NCBI GenBank assembly: GCA_002343505.1
Contig: DDQZ01000032.1
Coordinates: 1 to 40,091, forward strand
Length of the DNA: 40,091 nucleotides
Source of the DNA: Verrucomicrobiaceae bacterium UBA2429
Lineage (GTDB): Bacteria > Verrucomicrobiota > Verrucomicrobiia > Verrucomicrobiales > Verrucomicrobiaceae
Direction: 5' to 3'
The notes beneath the pieces were generated by a model. That model made no database searches. It saw only the letters and a program-made list of their open reading frames with translations, and was not told where the DNA came from. The number at the start of each line of letters is the position of its first letter. Within the stretch, counting starts at the first letter, position 1. This document shows, one piece after another, positions 8,022 through 17,831 of this stretch. The position numbers and the translations under genes are program-made.

Positions 8022-10355
8022 ATGCCCGTCTCTTTTCCCCAAGGAGCCTGCCTTGCCCTGCTGTCAGCCGCCGCGCCGCTGGCTGGCGCCGCGCTGCCCG
8101 GACCGCTCGCCACTTTCCTCGACCAGCATTGCATGGAGTGCCACGATGCCGATGTGAAAAAGGGCGGCCTCGATCTCGCGGCCCTGCCTTTTGATCTCAA
8201 GGACGCGGCAGCCTTCGAAAAATGGCGGCATGTGTTTGAGCGCGTCCACTCCGGCGAGATGCCGCCGAAAAAGCGCGAACGCCCGCCGCAGGCGGATCTG
8301 GAGGGCTTTTTAAGCGGACTCAGGCGTCCATTGCTCGAAGCCGACAAGGCGGACATCGCCGCGAACGGCCGCGTGCGCAGCCGCAGGCTCACCCGCGTCG
8401 AGTATGAGCACACGATGCACGACCTTCTCGGCATCGACATCCCGCTGAAGACGCTGCTTCCGGAAGATCGAGCATCGCATGGCTTTGAAACCGTCGCGGA
8501 TGGCCAGCAGCTCTCGCATCACCAGCTCGCGCGTTACCTCGACGTGGCCGATCTCGCGCTCAATGATGCTTTCGACCGCGCCATGAAAGGCGATGCCACC
8601 TACGCGAAGCATCACACGCCCGAGATGCTCATCAAAAACCGCGGCGGCAACTATCGCGGACCCGATCTGCGCAATGGCGAGAGCATCACCTGGCCGATCA
8701 CGCTGCAATTCTTTGGCCGCACGCCGACGTGGGCGCCGGCGAGCGGCTGGTATCGCGTCACGCTGCGCGGCGTGCGCGGCATCAATCCCACCTCCGACGG
8801 CGCGGTGTGGGGCACGCTGCGCTCCGGCCACTGCGAATCGAACGCGCCGCTGCTTTACATGATCGGCCTCGTCGAGGCCACAACGACGCCGCGCGACATG
8901 ACTTTTGAGGCATGGATCGAGGAAGGCCACCGCCTGGAACTCAAACCGAACGACGGCACGCACAAACGCGCCCCCACCGGCGCGAAAGGCGGCAACGTGA
9001 GCTTTGCGGGCCGCAACCTCGAAAAAGAAGGCTATCCCGGCATCGCGCATCGCGGCATCGACATCGAACGCATCTACCCCGTCGCGAATGCAGAGGGTGT
9101 GAGGAAGAAACTCTTCGGCGGCGACGGCCTGGAGGCGCTGAAAGCCGGAAACCTCGACAAACTCGTCCATCGCTTCGCCGCGCGCGCCTTTCGCCGGCCC
9201 GTCACCGAGGCCCAAAGCGCCCCGTATCGCGAAATCGCGGCCAAATCACTCCAAGAAGGCGATTCCGTGCCTGAGGCGCTTCGCGCCGCTTACCGCGCCA
9301 TCTTGTGCTCGCCCCGCTTTTTGTCCTTCATCGAGGCTCCTGGGCCGCTGGATGACCACGCCATCGCTTCGCGGCTTGGTTTCGCGCTTTGGTGCTCCAT
9401 GCCTGATCAAGAGCTGCTCGAACTCGCGAATCAAAACAAGCTTCACGAGCCGGCAACACTCGCGCAGCAGGTCGAGCGCTTGCTTTCGCACTCCAAATCC
9501 AGACGCTTCATCGCCTCCTTCACCGATCAGTGGCTCAAGTTGAATCAAATCGACTTCACCACGCCTGACACGCGCCTGTTCCGCGATTTCGACTCGGTGG
9601 TGCAGGAATCCATGCTCCAGGAAACCCGCGCCTACTTCACCGAGCTGCTGCGTGGTGATTTGAGCATCACGAACCTCATCGATTCCGACTTCGCCTTCCT
9701 GAACGGACGTCTCGCGAGGCACTACCAGGCCGATCTCGACTTAAAGAGCGGCGAAGGCCTCCAAAAAGTCTCGCTCAAGGCCGAGGCAAAACGCGGCGGC
9801 CTCGTCACGCAGGGGGCGATCCTCAAAGTCACCGCCGACGGCACTAGCACCTCGCCCGTCGTGCGCGGTGTCTTCATCAACGAGCGCATCCTCGGCAATC
9901 ACATCCCGCCGCCACCGCCCGGCGTCCCCGCCATCGAGCCGGACATTCGCGGTGCCACGAGCATCCGCGACCAGCTCGACAAGCATCGCAACAACGAAAG
10001 CTGCGCCAGTTGCCATCAGACCATTGATCCGCCCGGTTTCGCGCTCGAAAACTACGACCCCGTCGGCATCTGGCGCAAAGGCTACGGCAAAGACGGCCGC
10101 GGAGCCAAAGTTGATCCCAGCGGACTCACCCCCGAAGGCGAACCCTTCACCGACCTCGCCGCCTGGCAGCAAATCCAAACGAAACGCCCCGAACAACTCG
10201 CCCGCGGCTTCGCCACCCACTTCCTCACCTACGCCACCGGCGCCCCCCCACGCTTCAGCGATGAAGCGGCGCTCGATGACATCGCGAAGAAAGCCACCAA
10301 CATCCGTTCGATCATCCGCGAGATCGTTTTGAGCGACATTTTCCGAACCAAGTAA
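8022..10355 (+). CDS. DUF1592-type planctomycete cytochrome c protein
   Basis: 777 residues from the ATG in front of a Sec-type signal peptide (about 1-24). The open frame extends upstream through an implausible region. A haem-binding CMECH lies at 37-41, followed by the planctomycete cytochrome pattern (DADVKKGGLDL). Next come regions matching the DUF1587 (about 110-180), DUF1595, DUF1592 (about 440-570), DUF1588 and DUF1585 (about 705-775) order. A second CXXCH, CASCH, is at 661-665 within the DUF1588 part. Proteins with this architecture are periplasmic, multi-domain and widespread in Planctomycetes and Verrucomicrobia. Their role is unproven, with suggested involvement in polysaccharide or sulfated-glycan use. 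A DUF1552 gene follows 14 bases downstream, the usual pairing. Confidence 0.93.
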   Translation: MPVSFPQGACLALLSAAAPLAGAALPGPLATFLDQHCMECHDADVKKGGLDLAALPFDLKDAAAFEKWRHVFERVHSGEMPPKKRERPPQADLEGFLSGLRRPLLEADKADIAANGRVRSRRLTRVEYEHTMHDLLGIDIPLKTLLPEDRASHGFETVADGQQLSHHQLARYLDVADLALNDAFDRAMKGDATYAKHHTPEMLIKNRGGNYRGPDLRNGESITWPITLQFFGRTPTWAPASGWYRVTLRGVRGINPTSDGAVWGTLRSGHCESNAPLLYMIGLVEATTTPRDMTFEAWIEEGHRLELKPNDGTHKRAPTGAKGGNVSFAGRNLEKEGYPGIAHRGIDIERIYPVANAEGVRKKLFGGDGLEALKAGNLDKLVHRFAARAFRRPVTEAQSAPYREIAAKSLQEGDSVPEALRAAYRAILCSPRFLSFIEAPGPLDDHAIASRLGFALWCSMPDQELLELANQNKLHEPATLAQQVERLLSHSKSRRFIASFTDQWLKLNQIDFTTPDTRLFRDFDSVVQESMLQETRAYFTELLRGDLSITNLIDSDFAFLNGRLARHYQADLDLKSGEGLQKVSLKAEAKRGGLVTQGAILKVTADGTSTSPVVRGVFINERILGNHIPPPPPGVPAIEPDIRGATSIRDQLDKHRNNESCASCHQTIDPPGFALENYDPVGIWRKGYGKDGRGAKVDPSGLTPEGEPFTDLAAWQQIQTKRPEQLARGFATHFLTYATGAPPRFSDEAALDDIAKKATNIRSIIREIVLSDIFRTK

Positions 10356-10369
10356 CGTTTACCCGCATC

Positions 10370-11632
10370 ATGAGCACCTTCACCTTTCAAAAACACCTTT
10401 CCCGCCGCGCCATGCTGCGCGGAGCGGGCATTTCTCTCGGCCTTCCGTTGTTGGAGGCGATGACTCCGGCGTTTGCGGCGGTGAAGGAGACGAAGCAGGC
10501 AAAGCGCTTCGTCGGCATGAGCTTGGCGTTGGGGCTGCACAATCCGAATCTCGTGCCGGAGGGCTCGGGGAGGACTTACAAGCCTTCGCGTTATCTCGCG
10601 GGTATTCAGGATTTGCGGGGGGATTTCACGGTGGTGTCCGGCTCGTCGCATCCGGGGGTCACGGGCGGTCACACGGCGGAGGGAAGCATCTTTTCAGCCT
10701 GTCCGAATGCGCGCGGCTCGACGACGCGGAACACGATCTCGCTCGACCAGCTCATGGCGAAGCATCTGGGGCATGAGACGCGGTTTCCATCGCTCGTTTT
10801 GAACACGAACTCGCAGACAAGCCCGAGCTACACGGAGAACGGCACGATGATCCCGGCGGAGAACAGCGCGATGAAGCTTTTCACGCGGCTTTTCGTCAAC
10901 GACACGCCTGCGGAGCAAGAACGGCAGGCGGAACTCATCCGCCAGGGCCGCAGCGTGATGGATGTGGTCGGCGCGGAGGCGAAGTCGCTGCAGCGCGAGT
11001 TGGGAGCGGGAGATCGCGACAAGCTGGACGCGTGGTTCACGAGCGTGCGTGACCTGGAGCAGCGGCTGGCCGCGAACGAGGCCTGGACGCACAAACCGAA
11101 GCCGAAGGTCGCCCTGAAGCCGCCGACGCAGATCCCGCGTGACAACGAGGTGGAGGTGGACCGCATCTTTCTCGACATCATTCACATGGCGCTGGCCACG
11201 GACAGCACGCGCTTCATCACGCTGCATGTCACGGGCAACAACGTGCAGGGCATCGAAGGCGTGGATGAGAGTTACCACACGCTCAGCCACCACGGCATGG
11301 ACGCGGACAAGCTGGAGCAACTCGCCCTCGTCGAGCAGGGCGTGATCAACACCTGGGCCGCCTTCCTGCGCAAACTGAAGACCGACAAGCTCCTCGATGA
11401 CACGATGGTGCTGCTGACCTCAAACCTCGGCAACGCCAGCAGCCACGACAACAAGAACATGCCCGTGCTCTTCGCCGGCGGCGGTTTCAAACACGGCCAG
11501 CACCTCGCTTTCGATCAAAAGGACAATTATCCGCTGCCCAACCTCTATTTGAGCATGCTGCACCGTCTCGGCATGCAGGATGAGAGCTTCGCCACAAGCA
11601 CGGGCGGGATGAGCGGGCTAGAAGTGGCCTGA
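10370..11632 (+). CDS. DUF1552 domain protein, Tat-exported
   Basis: 420 residues. The N-terminus carries a twin-arginine motif (S11-R12-R13-AMLRG) followed by a hydrophobic stretch GISLGLPLLEAM, so export of a folded protein is likely. The remainder matches the DUF1552 family, with GHTAEGSIFSACPN, LDQLMAKHLG and a C-terminal LSMLHRLGMQDESFA. DUF1552 proteins resemble the alkaline-phosphatase-like DUF1501 group and occur next to DUF1592 cytochromes, as here; a joint periplasmic function is inferred. The gene is convergent with the amidohydrolase gene, with only 15 bases between the two stops. Confidence 0.92.
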   Translation: MSTFTFQKHLSRRAMLRGAGISLGLPLLEAMTPAFAAVKETKQAKRFVGMSLALGLHNPNLVPEGSGRTYKPSRYLAGIQDLRGDFTVVSGSSHPGVTGGHTAEGSIFSACPNARGSTTRNTISLDQLMAKHLGHETRFPSLVLNTNSQTSPSYTENGTMIPAENSAMKLFTRLFVNDTPAEQERQAELIRQGRSVMDVVGAEAKSLQRELGAGDRDKLDAWFTSVRDLEQRLAANEAWTHKPKPKVALKPPTQIPRDNEVEVDRIFLDIIHMALATDSTRFITLHVTGNNVQGIEGVDESYHTLSHHGMDADKLEQLALVEQGVINTWAAFLRKLKTDKLLDDTMVLLTSNLGNASSHDNKNMPVLFAGGGFKHGQHLAFDQKDNYPLPNLYLSMLHRLGMQDESFATSTGGMSGLEVA

Positions 11633-11647
11633 GTGGGCAGGAGCCGT

Positions 11648-12919
11648 CTATTCCAGCTTCGGACGTGAGCGGTATTTCTCGGCAAGCCGAGTATGGCGGG
11701 TGTCGAGGGGTTGCTCGACGCCGCTGATCCAGAGATGCCTGACCTGGCTGCGGATGTCGAGGATGTCGCCGGTTGCCGCGAAAAGGGAGGCGTCTTTTCC
11801 TGGTTCGATGCTGCCGAGGCTGTCGTCCACACCGTGCAGCCGCGCGGGCACGAGGGTGATGGCGGCGAGCGCGGCGTCGGCGGGCAGGCCGAAGGCGGCG
11901 GCCTGCGCGGCGATGTAGGGCAGATTGCGCTGGCCGGAAGCGCTGGCGCGTTCGAGGCCCTCGCTGATCGCCACGGTGACGCCGGCTTTGTGCAGGATGG
12001 CGGGCGCGCTGAAGTGCGCGTCATAGGCGTCACTGGAGCGCGCGGGCAGGGCGAAGACCTCGCTGTAGATGACGGGAATCTTCCTTTGCGCGAGTTCCCC
12101 GGCGAGCTGCCATGCGTCGCGCGCGCCGTAGAGAATGACGCGCAGTCCGGGCCGTCCTTCGGACCATTTCAAGGCGGCGCGGATTTCACGCGCGTCCTGC
12201 GCATGAATCATGAGCGGAACCTCGCCGCTCAGCACGGGCTGCATGGCCTGCCAGGCGGGCACGGAGGGACTGTCGGGCGGGCGTTTGGCCCAGGCTTCGG
12301 CGTCGGCGAAGAAGCGCTCGATTTCCCGGACTTTTTCTTTTCGCTCGCGCGCCTGTTCTTCGAGGGACTTCGCGTTGGGGGAAGGATTCGGGCCCGGGAT
12401 GCTGAGTGAATGGTCGGGCCAGAAGAGATGCATGGCGGTGTGACGCCTCACGAGCATGTCCTCGATCGTCCAGCCGCGCGCGGCAAGCAGGGCGGAGGTG
12501 CCGGCGATGTGCCTGCCCTGCGGGATGGGGGAGAAGTGGGTGATGCCGTTGGCGCGCGCGACGGGGATGAGTTCGGAGTCGGGATTGACCGCCAGCCAGG
12601 ACTCCACCTCCGGGATGAAGTCGCCCGTTTCCCGGTCGTCCACGGAGGCTCGCACGCCGCTGATTTCGACGAGGCCCAGGTCGGTGCCCGGACTGACGAG
12701 GCCGGGGTAGAGGTGCAGCCCTTTGAGGTCGAGCACGCGGTCCGCCTTTGCGGTGATGGCGGCGGCGACTTCGGCGATTTTGCCATCGCGCACGAGAACG
12801 TCACCGGGTGCGAGCGTGCCGCCGGCCACGGTGTGGACGGTGGCGCCGCGCAGCAGCAGGGTTTCAGCGGAGGCTGAGGCCGTGAAGACGGCGAGGAGGG
12901 TGAGGATCAGTTTTTCCAT
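11648..12919 (-). CDS. Amidohydrolase-family protein, metal site degenerate, exported
   Basis: 423 residues with a signal peptide (MEKLILTLLAVFTASASA). The composite amidohydrolase domain is recognisable from the beta-sandwich start LLLRGATVHTVAGG, the segment GDVLVRDGKIAEVA and the C-terminal LVPARLHGVDDSLGSIEPGKDASL. Where active enzymes have a His-X-His motif after the PG(L/F)ID strand, this protein has LYPGLVSPGTDLGLVEI, with no histidine pair. It may therefore be non-catalytic or use another site. Its start lies 13 bases inside the 3' end of the upstream amidohydrolase gene, so it is translationally coupled. A heterodimeric or scaffolding partnership with that protein is possible. Confidence 0.83.
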   Translation of the reverse strand: MEKLILTLLAVFTASASAETLLLRGATVHTVAGGTLAPGDVLVRDGKIAEVAAAITAKADRVLDLKGLHLYPGLVSPGTDLGLVEISGVRASVDDRETGDFIPEVESWLAVNPDSELIPVARANGITHFSPIPQGRHIAGTSALLAARGWTIEDMLVRRHTAMHLFWPDHSLSIPGPNPSPNAKSLEEQARERKEKVREIERFFADAEAWAKRPPDSPSVPAWQAMQPVLSGEVPLMIHAQDAREIRAALKWSEGRPGLRVILYGARDAWQLAGELAQRKIPVIYSEVFALPARSSDAYDAHFSAPAILHKAGVTVAISEGLERASASGQRNLPYIAAQAAAFGLPADAALAAITLVPARLHGVDDSLGSIEPGKDASLFAATGDILDIRSQVRHLWISGVEQPLDTRHTRLAEKYRSRPKLE

Positions 12920-15750
12920 GAGAGTTCGCGGTCCATGCAGCAGTCCACGCAGAGATGGCCCTGGCGCTCCTCCAGGGCGCGGAGGAAGAACTTCGCCCCG
13001 GCTTTGGCGTCATCTTCCGACGCGGAGCCGGCGCCGGCGGTGGATTTCTTCGCTTTTTCAATGAGGGCGAGGTGCTCGCTGTGGCGCGCGCTGGCGCGCT
13101 GGCGGGCGGCTTCGCGCTCGAAGTATTGGCGGCCTTCGATCCAGGTCTGCAAACAGACGCTGCGGGTGTCGAGCGGGTGCCCGCTCCAGATGGCGAAGTC
13201 GCCGTCCTTGCCCGGCTCCAGTGAGCCGGCCCTGGCGTCAATGCGGAGCTGTTTGGCGGGGTTGAGGGTGACGAATTTCAGGGCCTCCTCCTCGCTGACG
13301 CCGCCGTATTTCACGGCCTTGGCGGCTTCCAGGTTCATGCGCCTGGCGTGGTCCGAGGAGTCGGAGTTGAAGGAGACAAGGATGCCGCGCTCGTGCATGA
13401 TGGCGCCCGCGTGCGGGATGGCGTCGAGCACCTCGAATTTGTAGGCCCACCAGTCGGAGAAGGCGGAGGCGCCCGCGCCGTGCCGGGCGATTTCATTGGC
13501 GACTTTGTAGCCCTCCAGGATGTGCTGGAGCGTGGCCACGCGAACCTTGAAGCCCTCCATGACGCGCAGGAAGGCGAGGATTTCATCCTGCCGGTAGCTG
13601 TGGCAGTGGATGAGACGCTCGCCGCAAAGGATCTCGGAGATGGCTTCCAACTCAAGGTCGCGGCGCACTGGCGGGCCGCCGTTGGCCGCCTTCTCGACGG
13701 CGGCCATGTAGTGCCGGGCGGCGGTGAAGCGGTTGGTGTGGAAGGCGGGGACGCCCATGCGGCTCTGCGGGAAGCGGGACTTGAAGGCATCCCCCCAGTT
13801 GGATTGCTTCACATTTTCGCCGAGGGCGAACTTGATGCCGGCGGGGGCGTCCACGAATTTCAGGCCTTCGGGCGGCGCGCCATCGCGCAGCTTGATGACA
13901 CAGTTCTGGCCGCCGATGGGATTGGCCGAGCCGTGCAGAAGATTTGCCACCGTGAGGCCGCCGGCGAGCTGCTGGTGGAGGGTTTCGGACTCGGAGTTGA
14001 GCACATCGGCCACGCGCACCATGGCCGTGCTGGGCAGGGTGCCCTCGTTGACGCCGCCCATGATCATGCTGTGGCTGTGGCAGTCTATGAGGCCGGGCGT
14101 CACATGGATGCCGGGCAGGTCAATCACATGGGTGCCCGGGCCGGGGTCGGCCTTGAAGCGGCCGGCTTTGACAATTTTGCCGTCAGTGACCAGCAGGCTG
14201 GCGTTTTCGATCCTTCCCTCCGGGCCGCAGGTCCACAGGGTGGCATTGCGAATGAGGACACTTTTCGGTTCGAGCAAAGGTCCTCGGTCATGGTTGGAGG
14301 GAGCGGCGGTGAGCGTGTGGCGCGGGTTGGGAGTGTCTTTTTTCGCAGCCGGTTTCTTCTCATCGCGGACGGGAGCGGGGTATTGCCTGCCATCAATCCA
14401 CACCTCCCGCACTCGCGAATCCTCATCGAAGGCGCGGCCGTTTTCGAACACGGTCAAATGCGCGAGTTTTCCCGGCGCGATGCTGCCGAGCTGGTCTGCG
14501 AGTCCGCAGAGTCTGGCGGGCACCGTGGTCAACGCGGCGAGCGCGTCGTCCTGGCTCAGGCCGCGCGCGATGGCGAGGCGCAGGTTGGGGCGGAAGGAGG
14601 TCTTCCTGGCGAGGCCGTGCGTGGTCAGCGCGATTTCCCGGCCCTCTTTGCGCAGCAGGGCGGCATTACCCGGCGCGTGGTCCCAGGCTCTCAGTTGATC
14701 CAGCGGCATGGCCTGCCAGTCCTCATCATCGGGCAGCTTCACGGCTTCGGGAAAATCCACCGGCACGATGAAGGGCGCGTCAATGCCGCGCATGATGTCC
14801 GGCCTGCGCCATTCCTGGCCGGTGGCGAGGATGAGCGGACGCAGCTCAAACTCGCCAGCGAGCCGAGCCGCACGGTCCACCATGAGCACGCTGGCGGGTT
14901 CAAAGACCACCGGCATTTTTTGGGCGGTCACAGGCTGCAGGGCGTCCAGCATGGTTGAAAATGCGGGGCGCGGCCTGGAGGCGGGGTTTTGGGAGAAATG
15001 CGCGTGGTCCCTGGCCTGGAAGCGCGCGTCCAGGAGCGTCTGCCGGATGACGGAGATGACGCCCATGAGCGAGCCTGGATAGGCCCTGGGGCGCGAGGAC
15101 TCCGAACTGGAGGAGCGCGGGGCGTCAATCGCCATGTGTTGAAAAGTCTCCGGACGGATGACGGCCTCGTCCGGGTCGCCGGAGCCGAGAGAGACAAAGG
15201 CGCTGACACCGCGGATGACGCCGCTGTCCGGCACGAAGTTCGCCGCCGTGAAACCTTCGTGACGCAGGGCGTCGAGGGTTTTTTTGTCCGGCGCGAACTC
15301 GCGCGCCATGCGCCGCTCCGGTGTGACGACGGATTTTGCGCCCGCCTCTCCCGCCGCAGAGGCGACTCCGAGAAAGCCGCTGCCGGCGCCGGCGGCGAGG
15401 TCATCCACGGGCGGTCCCTCGTCGCTTGCGGTGGCGCGCGCGGCGCTGGTTTTCCCGAGGGCGGCGTGCATGTCAATGAAGCCTGCGTAGATCGTGGTGC
15501 CGCTCATGTCATGCACGCGCGCGTCCGGCGGCACGGGCGCGCCGGGGCCGACGGCGGCGACGCGCCCGTCGCGCAAAATGATGACGGCGTTTTCCAGCTC
15601 CCGGCCCGGCTCGGTGACGACACGCGCGCCGGTGAGCGCGTGAACCCCGGACTCCACAGGCCGGTGCCCCGGCGGGCGGAGGGTCTCCGACGCGTCGAGG
15701 GTGGAGATGCCTGACACGGCGGGTAGCAAACAGAAATAAATGAATTTCAT
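12907..15750 (-). CDS. Double-domain amidohydrolase (imidazolonepropionase-like), exported
   Basis: 947 residues from MKFIYFCLL, which begins a signal peptide; an upstream Met adds only MRGR. Two amidohydrolase-like halves lie in tandem. The N-terminal half (about 30-470) has ALTGARVVTEPG and TIYAGFIDMHAALG, and lacks a His-X-His pair. The C-terminal half (about 490-900) has LIDCHSHSMIMGG with H558 and H560, then LIHCHSYRQDE, LQHILEGYKVA and SFNSDSSDHARR. These supply a full set of candidate metal ligands. The substrate is unknown; related periplasmic proteins are annotated as imidazolonepropionase-like hydrolases or dipeptidases. It lies 95 bases downstream of the kinase gene on the same strand and overlaps the next gene, suggesting a three-gene operon. 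Confidence 0.87.
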   Translation of the reverse strand: MKFIYFCLLPAVSGISTLDASETLRPPGHRPVESGVHALTGARVVTEPGRELENAVIILRDGRVAAVGPGAPVPPDARVHDMSGTTIYAGFIDMHAALGKTSAARATASDEGPPVDDLAAGAGSGFLGVASAAGEAGAKSVVTPERRMAREFAPDKKTLDALRHEGFTAANFVPDSGVIRGVSAFVSLGSGDPDEAVIRPETFQHMAIDAPRSSSSESSRPRAYPGSLMGVISVIRQTLLDARFQARDHAHFSQNPASRPRPAFSTMLDALQPVTAQKMPVVFEPASVLMVDRAARLAGEFELRPLILATGQEWRRPDIMRGIDAPFIVPVDFPEAVKLPDDEDWQAMPLDQLRAWDHAPGNAALLRKEGREIALTTHGLARKTSFRPNLRLAIARGLSQDDALAALTTVPARLCGLADQLGSIAPGKLAHLTVFENGRAFDEDSRVREVWIDGRQYPAPVRDEKKPAAKKDTPNPRHTLTAAPSNHDRGPLLEPKSVLIRNATLWTCGPEGRIENASLLVTDGKIVKAGRFKADPGPGTHVIDLPGIHVTPGLIDCHSHSMIMGGVNEGTLPSTAMVRVADVLNSESETLHQQLAGGLTVANLLHGSANPIGGQNCVIKLRDGAPPEGLKFVDAPAGIKFALGENVKQSNWGDAFKSRFPQSRMGVPAFHTNRFTAARHYMAAVEKAANGGPPVRRDLELEAISEILCGERLIHCHSYRQDEILAFLRVMEGFKVRVATLQHILEGYKVANEIARHGAGASAFSDWWAYKFEVLDAIPHAGAIMHERGILVSFNSDSSDHARRMNLEAAKAVKYGGVSEEEALKFVTLNPAKQLRIDARAGSLEPGKDGDFAIWSGHPLDTRSVCLQTWIEGRQYFEREAARQRASARHSEHLALIEKAKKSTAGAGSASEDDAKAGAKFFLRALEERQGHLCVDCCMDRELSWKN

Positions 15751-15845
15751 CCTGCCGCGCATCCTGAGGGTATGCGCTCAGCTTGGCAAGAAGTTGCATG
15801 ATTGCCTGCGCGGAGATTTCCCGGAGGCAGGCCGGCCAGCCCGTC

Positions 15846-17831
15846 TCAGTTCGCTGCGCGCGGTTCGTTGACACGCCGCACAAGGGACCAGGTCCCCCGG
15901 CGGGTGGGGTTCAGTGTCCAGCGGCAGTCGAATTCGGGCAGCATGAGGATGGCGCGCGGCTGGTTGATCATGTCCACAGGCTGATGACTCAGCGCCTCCA
16001 GCGGGCTGTTGGGAGCGCCGGGGGTGGCTTTGGCGCGCCAGCCCCAGCGGGTGCCGTCGTCATCGCAGCCCAGGGAGGCGTCGGCGGGAAAGTCCTGCCA
16101 GTTTTGCTCGAAATTCTGGATGACCCTGCCGCGCGGGTCGAGCCAAACGACGCGCCCTGATGGCGCCGAGAGGTGGAAGGGGAAGCAGGGTTCCCGGACT
16201 TGCGCCGCGATGTCGCTGTGACAATAGACGACGAGGCGTCCACCCGGCTGGAGAACGAGGCTTTCGGGGTCTTTGACAACGGCGGGACCGAGCCTGCCGT
16301 CATAGACCACGCGGCTGGTGTAGTGCTTCAAATGGTAGCCTGTGAGGTCCACAGGCAGCGTGCCTGGATTGAAGACTTCAAACCAGTCGGGGCTGGTGCC
16401 GGAGGGCAGGACAAGGGTCGTCTCGTTTTTGGGCTGGATTTCGGTGATGATCGGCGGCGGCTCCGGCGCCGCGGGCATCCATGCCGCGTGGTCGAAGGGC
16501 GCGCCGCTGATCCAGGCGTGGCCGCCGTTTTCGGTTTCATATCCGCCGATCCAGAGCGGGCTGGTGATGCCTCGTTCTTTGAGCAGGCCAGCCACGGCAA
16601 GGCGCTGCTCATCGGAGTGGAATTCGGCCATTTTCCAGCCCGCCAGGTCGTCAATGTGACGGCTGGCATCCTCCCAGCTGAACCGCGCGCGGACGACGGC
16701 ATATTCAGCATCCAGCTGCACGAGCATGGCGTCTGAGACGGCGAGCTCGGTGGTCAATGCCGCGTGAAGCGGGGCGCGGGTTCCCCTCAGCTCGTTGTTG
16801 ATGGCGTCGAGCAGGTAGATGAAGCCCATGCCGATGATGACGCAACTCATCATGGAGACCATGGGGCGGGTGATGATGGTGTGCTTCACCAGCGGCGTGC
16901 CGAGCCGCAGCATGACGGTGGCGATGGCGGCGCGCATGTCCGAGGCGCGCTGGAAGCGGTCCGCCGGAAGCTCCTGGAGCGCCTTGAAGACGATTTTGTC
17001 CACAGACGGCGGAGCGCCGGACTTTTTCGAGGGAGGCACGAAAACACCCACAGGCAGGTGGCCGGTGAGCATTTCATAAAGCGTGGCCCCGGTGCTGAAG
17101 ATGTCCGCCCGATGGTCAACCAGTGTGTCGGCGCGGCGCTGCTCGGGAGCGGCATAGCCGGGCGTGCCCATGATCATGCCTGTGCGCGTGCTGGTGGTGG
17201 GCGGGGTGGCGGCCGCGAGCTTGGCCAGGCCGAAGTCGGCCACCCGCACCGCGCCCTTTTCATCCATCAAAATATTGGTCGGCTTGATGTCGCGGTGAAT
17301 GACTCCGCGGTCGTGGGCGAACTGGAGGGCGTCGCAGACCTGGGCGATGATGTCGAGGACTTCCGTGACAGGCAGCCGGCGCTTTTTCATCACCTCCAGC
17401 AGGCTCTCCCCCTCGACATACTCCATGACGATGAAAAGATGCCCCGCGGCGGTGGAGCCGAAGTCATAGACGGCCACGATGTGGGGGTGCTGAAGTTTGG
17501 CCAGCAGGCGCGCCTCCTGGTTGAACCTTTCCACAAAGGCGGCGTCCAGGGCCATTTCTGGAGGGAGGATTTTCACCGCCACGCGCCGCTCCAGGGACTC
17601 CTGCACAGCCGAGTAAACCGCGCCCATGCCGCCGCGGTCAATGAACTGAAAATCGCGGTAGCCTTTGAAATCCGGCTCCAGCTCGGCGGCTTCGGGCGGC
17701 TCCCAGTCCGTGCTCCCGCCCCCCATCGCGCCCTCCAGCAGGGCCAGGGCGTTCATGCCCGCGAGTTTGGCGCCCGGAGTCTTCCTGCTCCGGGTGGCTG
17801 TGCTGGCGGGTTTGGAATTCGTGTCAGCCAT
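15846..17831 (-). CDS. Membrane Ser/Thr protein kinase with C-type-lectin-like and lamin-tail domains
   Basis: 661 residues. The kinase domain (about 58-315) is complete: glycine loop DRGGMGAVYSAV, Lys87 in VAVKILP, HRDIKPTN (179-186), DFG (199-201) and GTPGYAAPEQ in the activation segment. One membrane helix follows (about 324-345). Outside lies a C-type-lectin-like region (about 374-452) with SWEDASRHIDDLAGWKMAEF, PLWIGGYE and the HAW...HAAW tryptophans. A lamin-tail-like domain follows (about 461-613) with IITEIQPKNE, DWFEVFNPG and VDLTGYHLKHY. It is probably a sensor kinase that reads an extracytoplasmic ligand. It is divergent from an ECF-like sigma factor gene, an arrangement common in Planctomycetes and Verrucomicrobia. 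Confidence 0.93.
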   Translation of the reverse strand: MADTNSKPASTATRSRKTPGAKLAGMNALALLEGAMGGGSTDWEPPEAAELEPDFKGYRDFQFIDRGGMGAVYSAVQESLERRVAVKILPPEMALDAAFVERFNQEARLLAKLQHPHIVAVYDFGSTAAGHLFIVMEYVEGESLLEVMKKRRLPVTEVLDIIAQVCDALQFAHDRGVIHRDIKPTNILMDEKGAVRVADFGLAKLAAATPPTTSTRTGMIMGTPGYAAPEQRRADTLVDHRADIFSTGATLYEMLTGHLPVGVFVPPSKKSGAPPSVDKIVFKALQELPADRFQRASDMRAAIATVMLRLGTPLVKHTIITRPMVSMMSCVIIGMGFIYLLDAINNELRGTRAPLHAALTTELAVSDAMLVQLDAEYAVVRARFSWEDASRHIDDLAGWKMAEFHSDEQRLAVAGLLKERGITSPLWIGGYETENGGHAWISGAPFDHAAWMPAAPEPPPIITEIQPKNETTLVLPSGTSPDWFEVFNPGTLPVDLTGYHLKHYTSRVVYDGRLGPAVVKDPESLVLQPGGRLVVYCHSDIAAQVREPCFPFHLSAPSGRVVWLDPRGRVIQNFEQNWQDFPADASLGCDDDGTRWGWRAKATPGAPNSPLEALSHQPVDMINQPRAILMLPEFDCRWTLNPTRRGTWSLVRRVNEPRAAN

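Noticed and set aside
13348..14958. A 536-codon + strand frame opposite the double amidohydrolase
   Set aside because: Antisense shadow with low-complexity Gly/Val/His composition and no motifs; the - strand gene has full amidohydrolase motifs.
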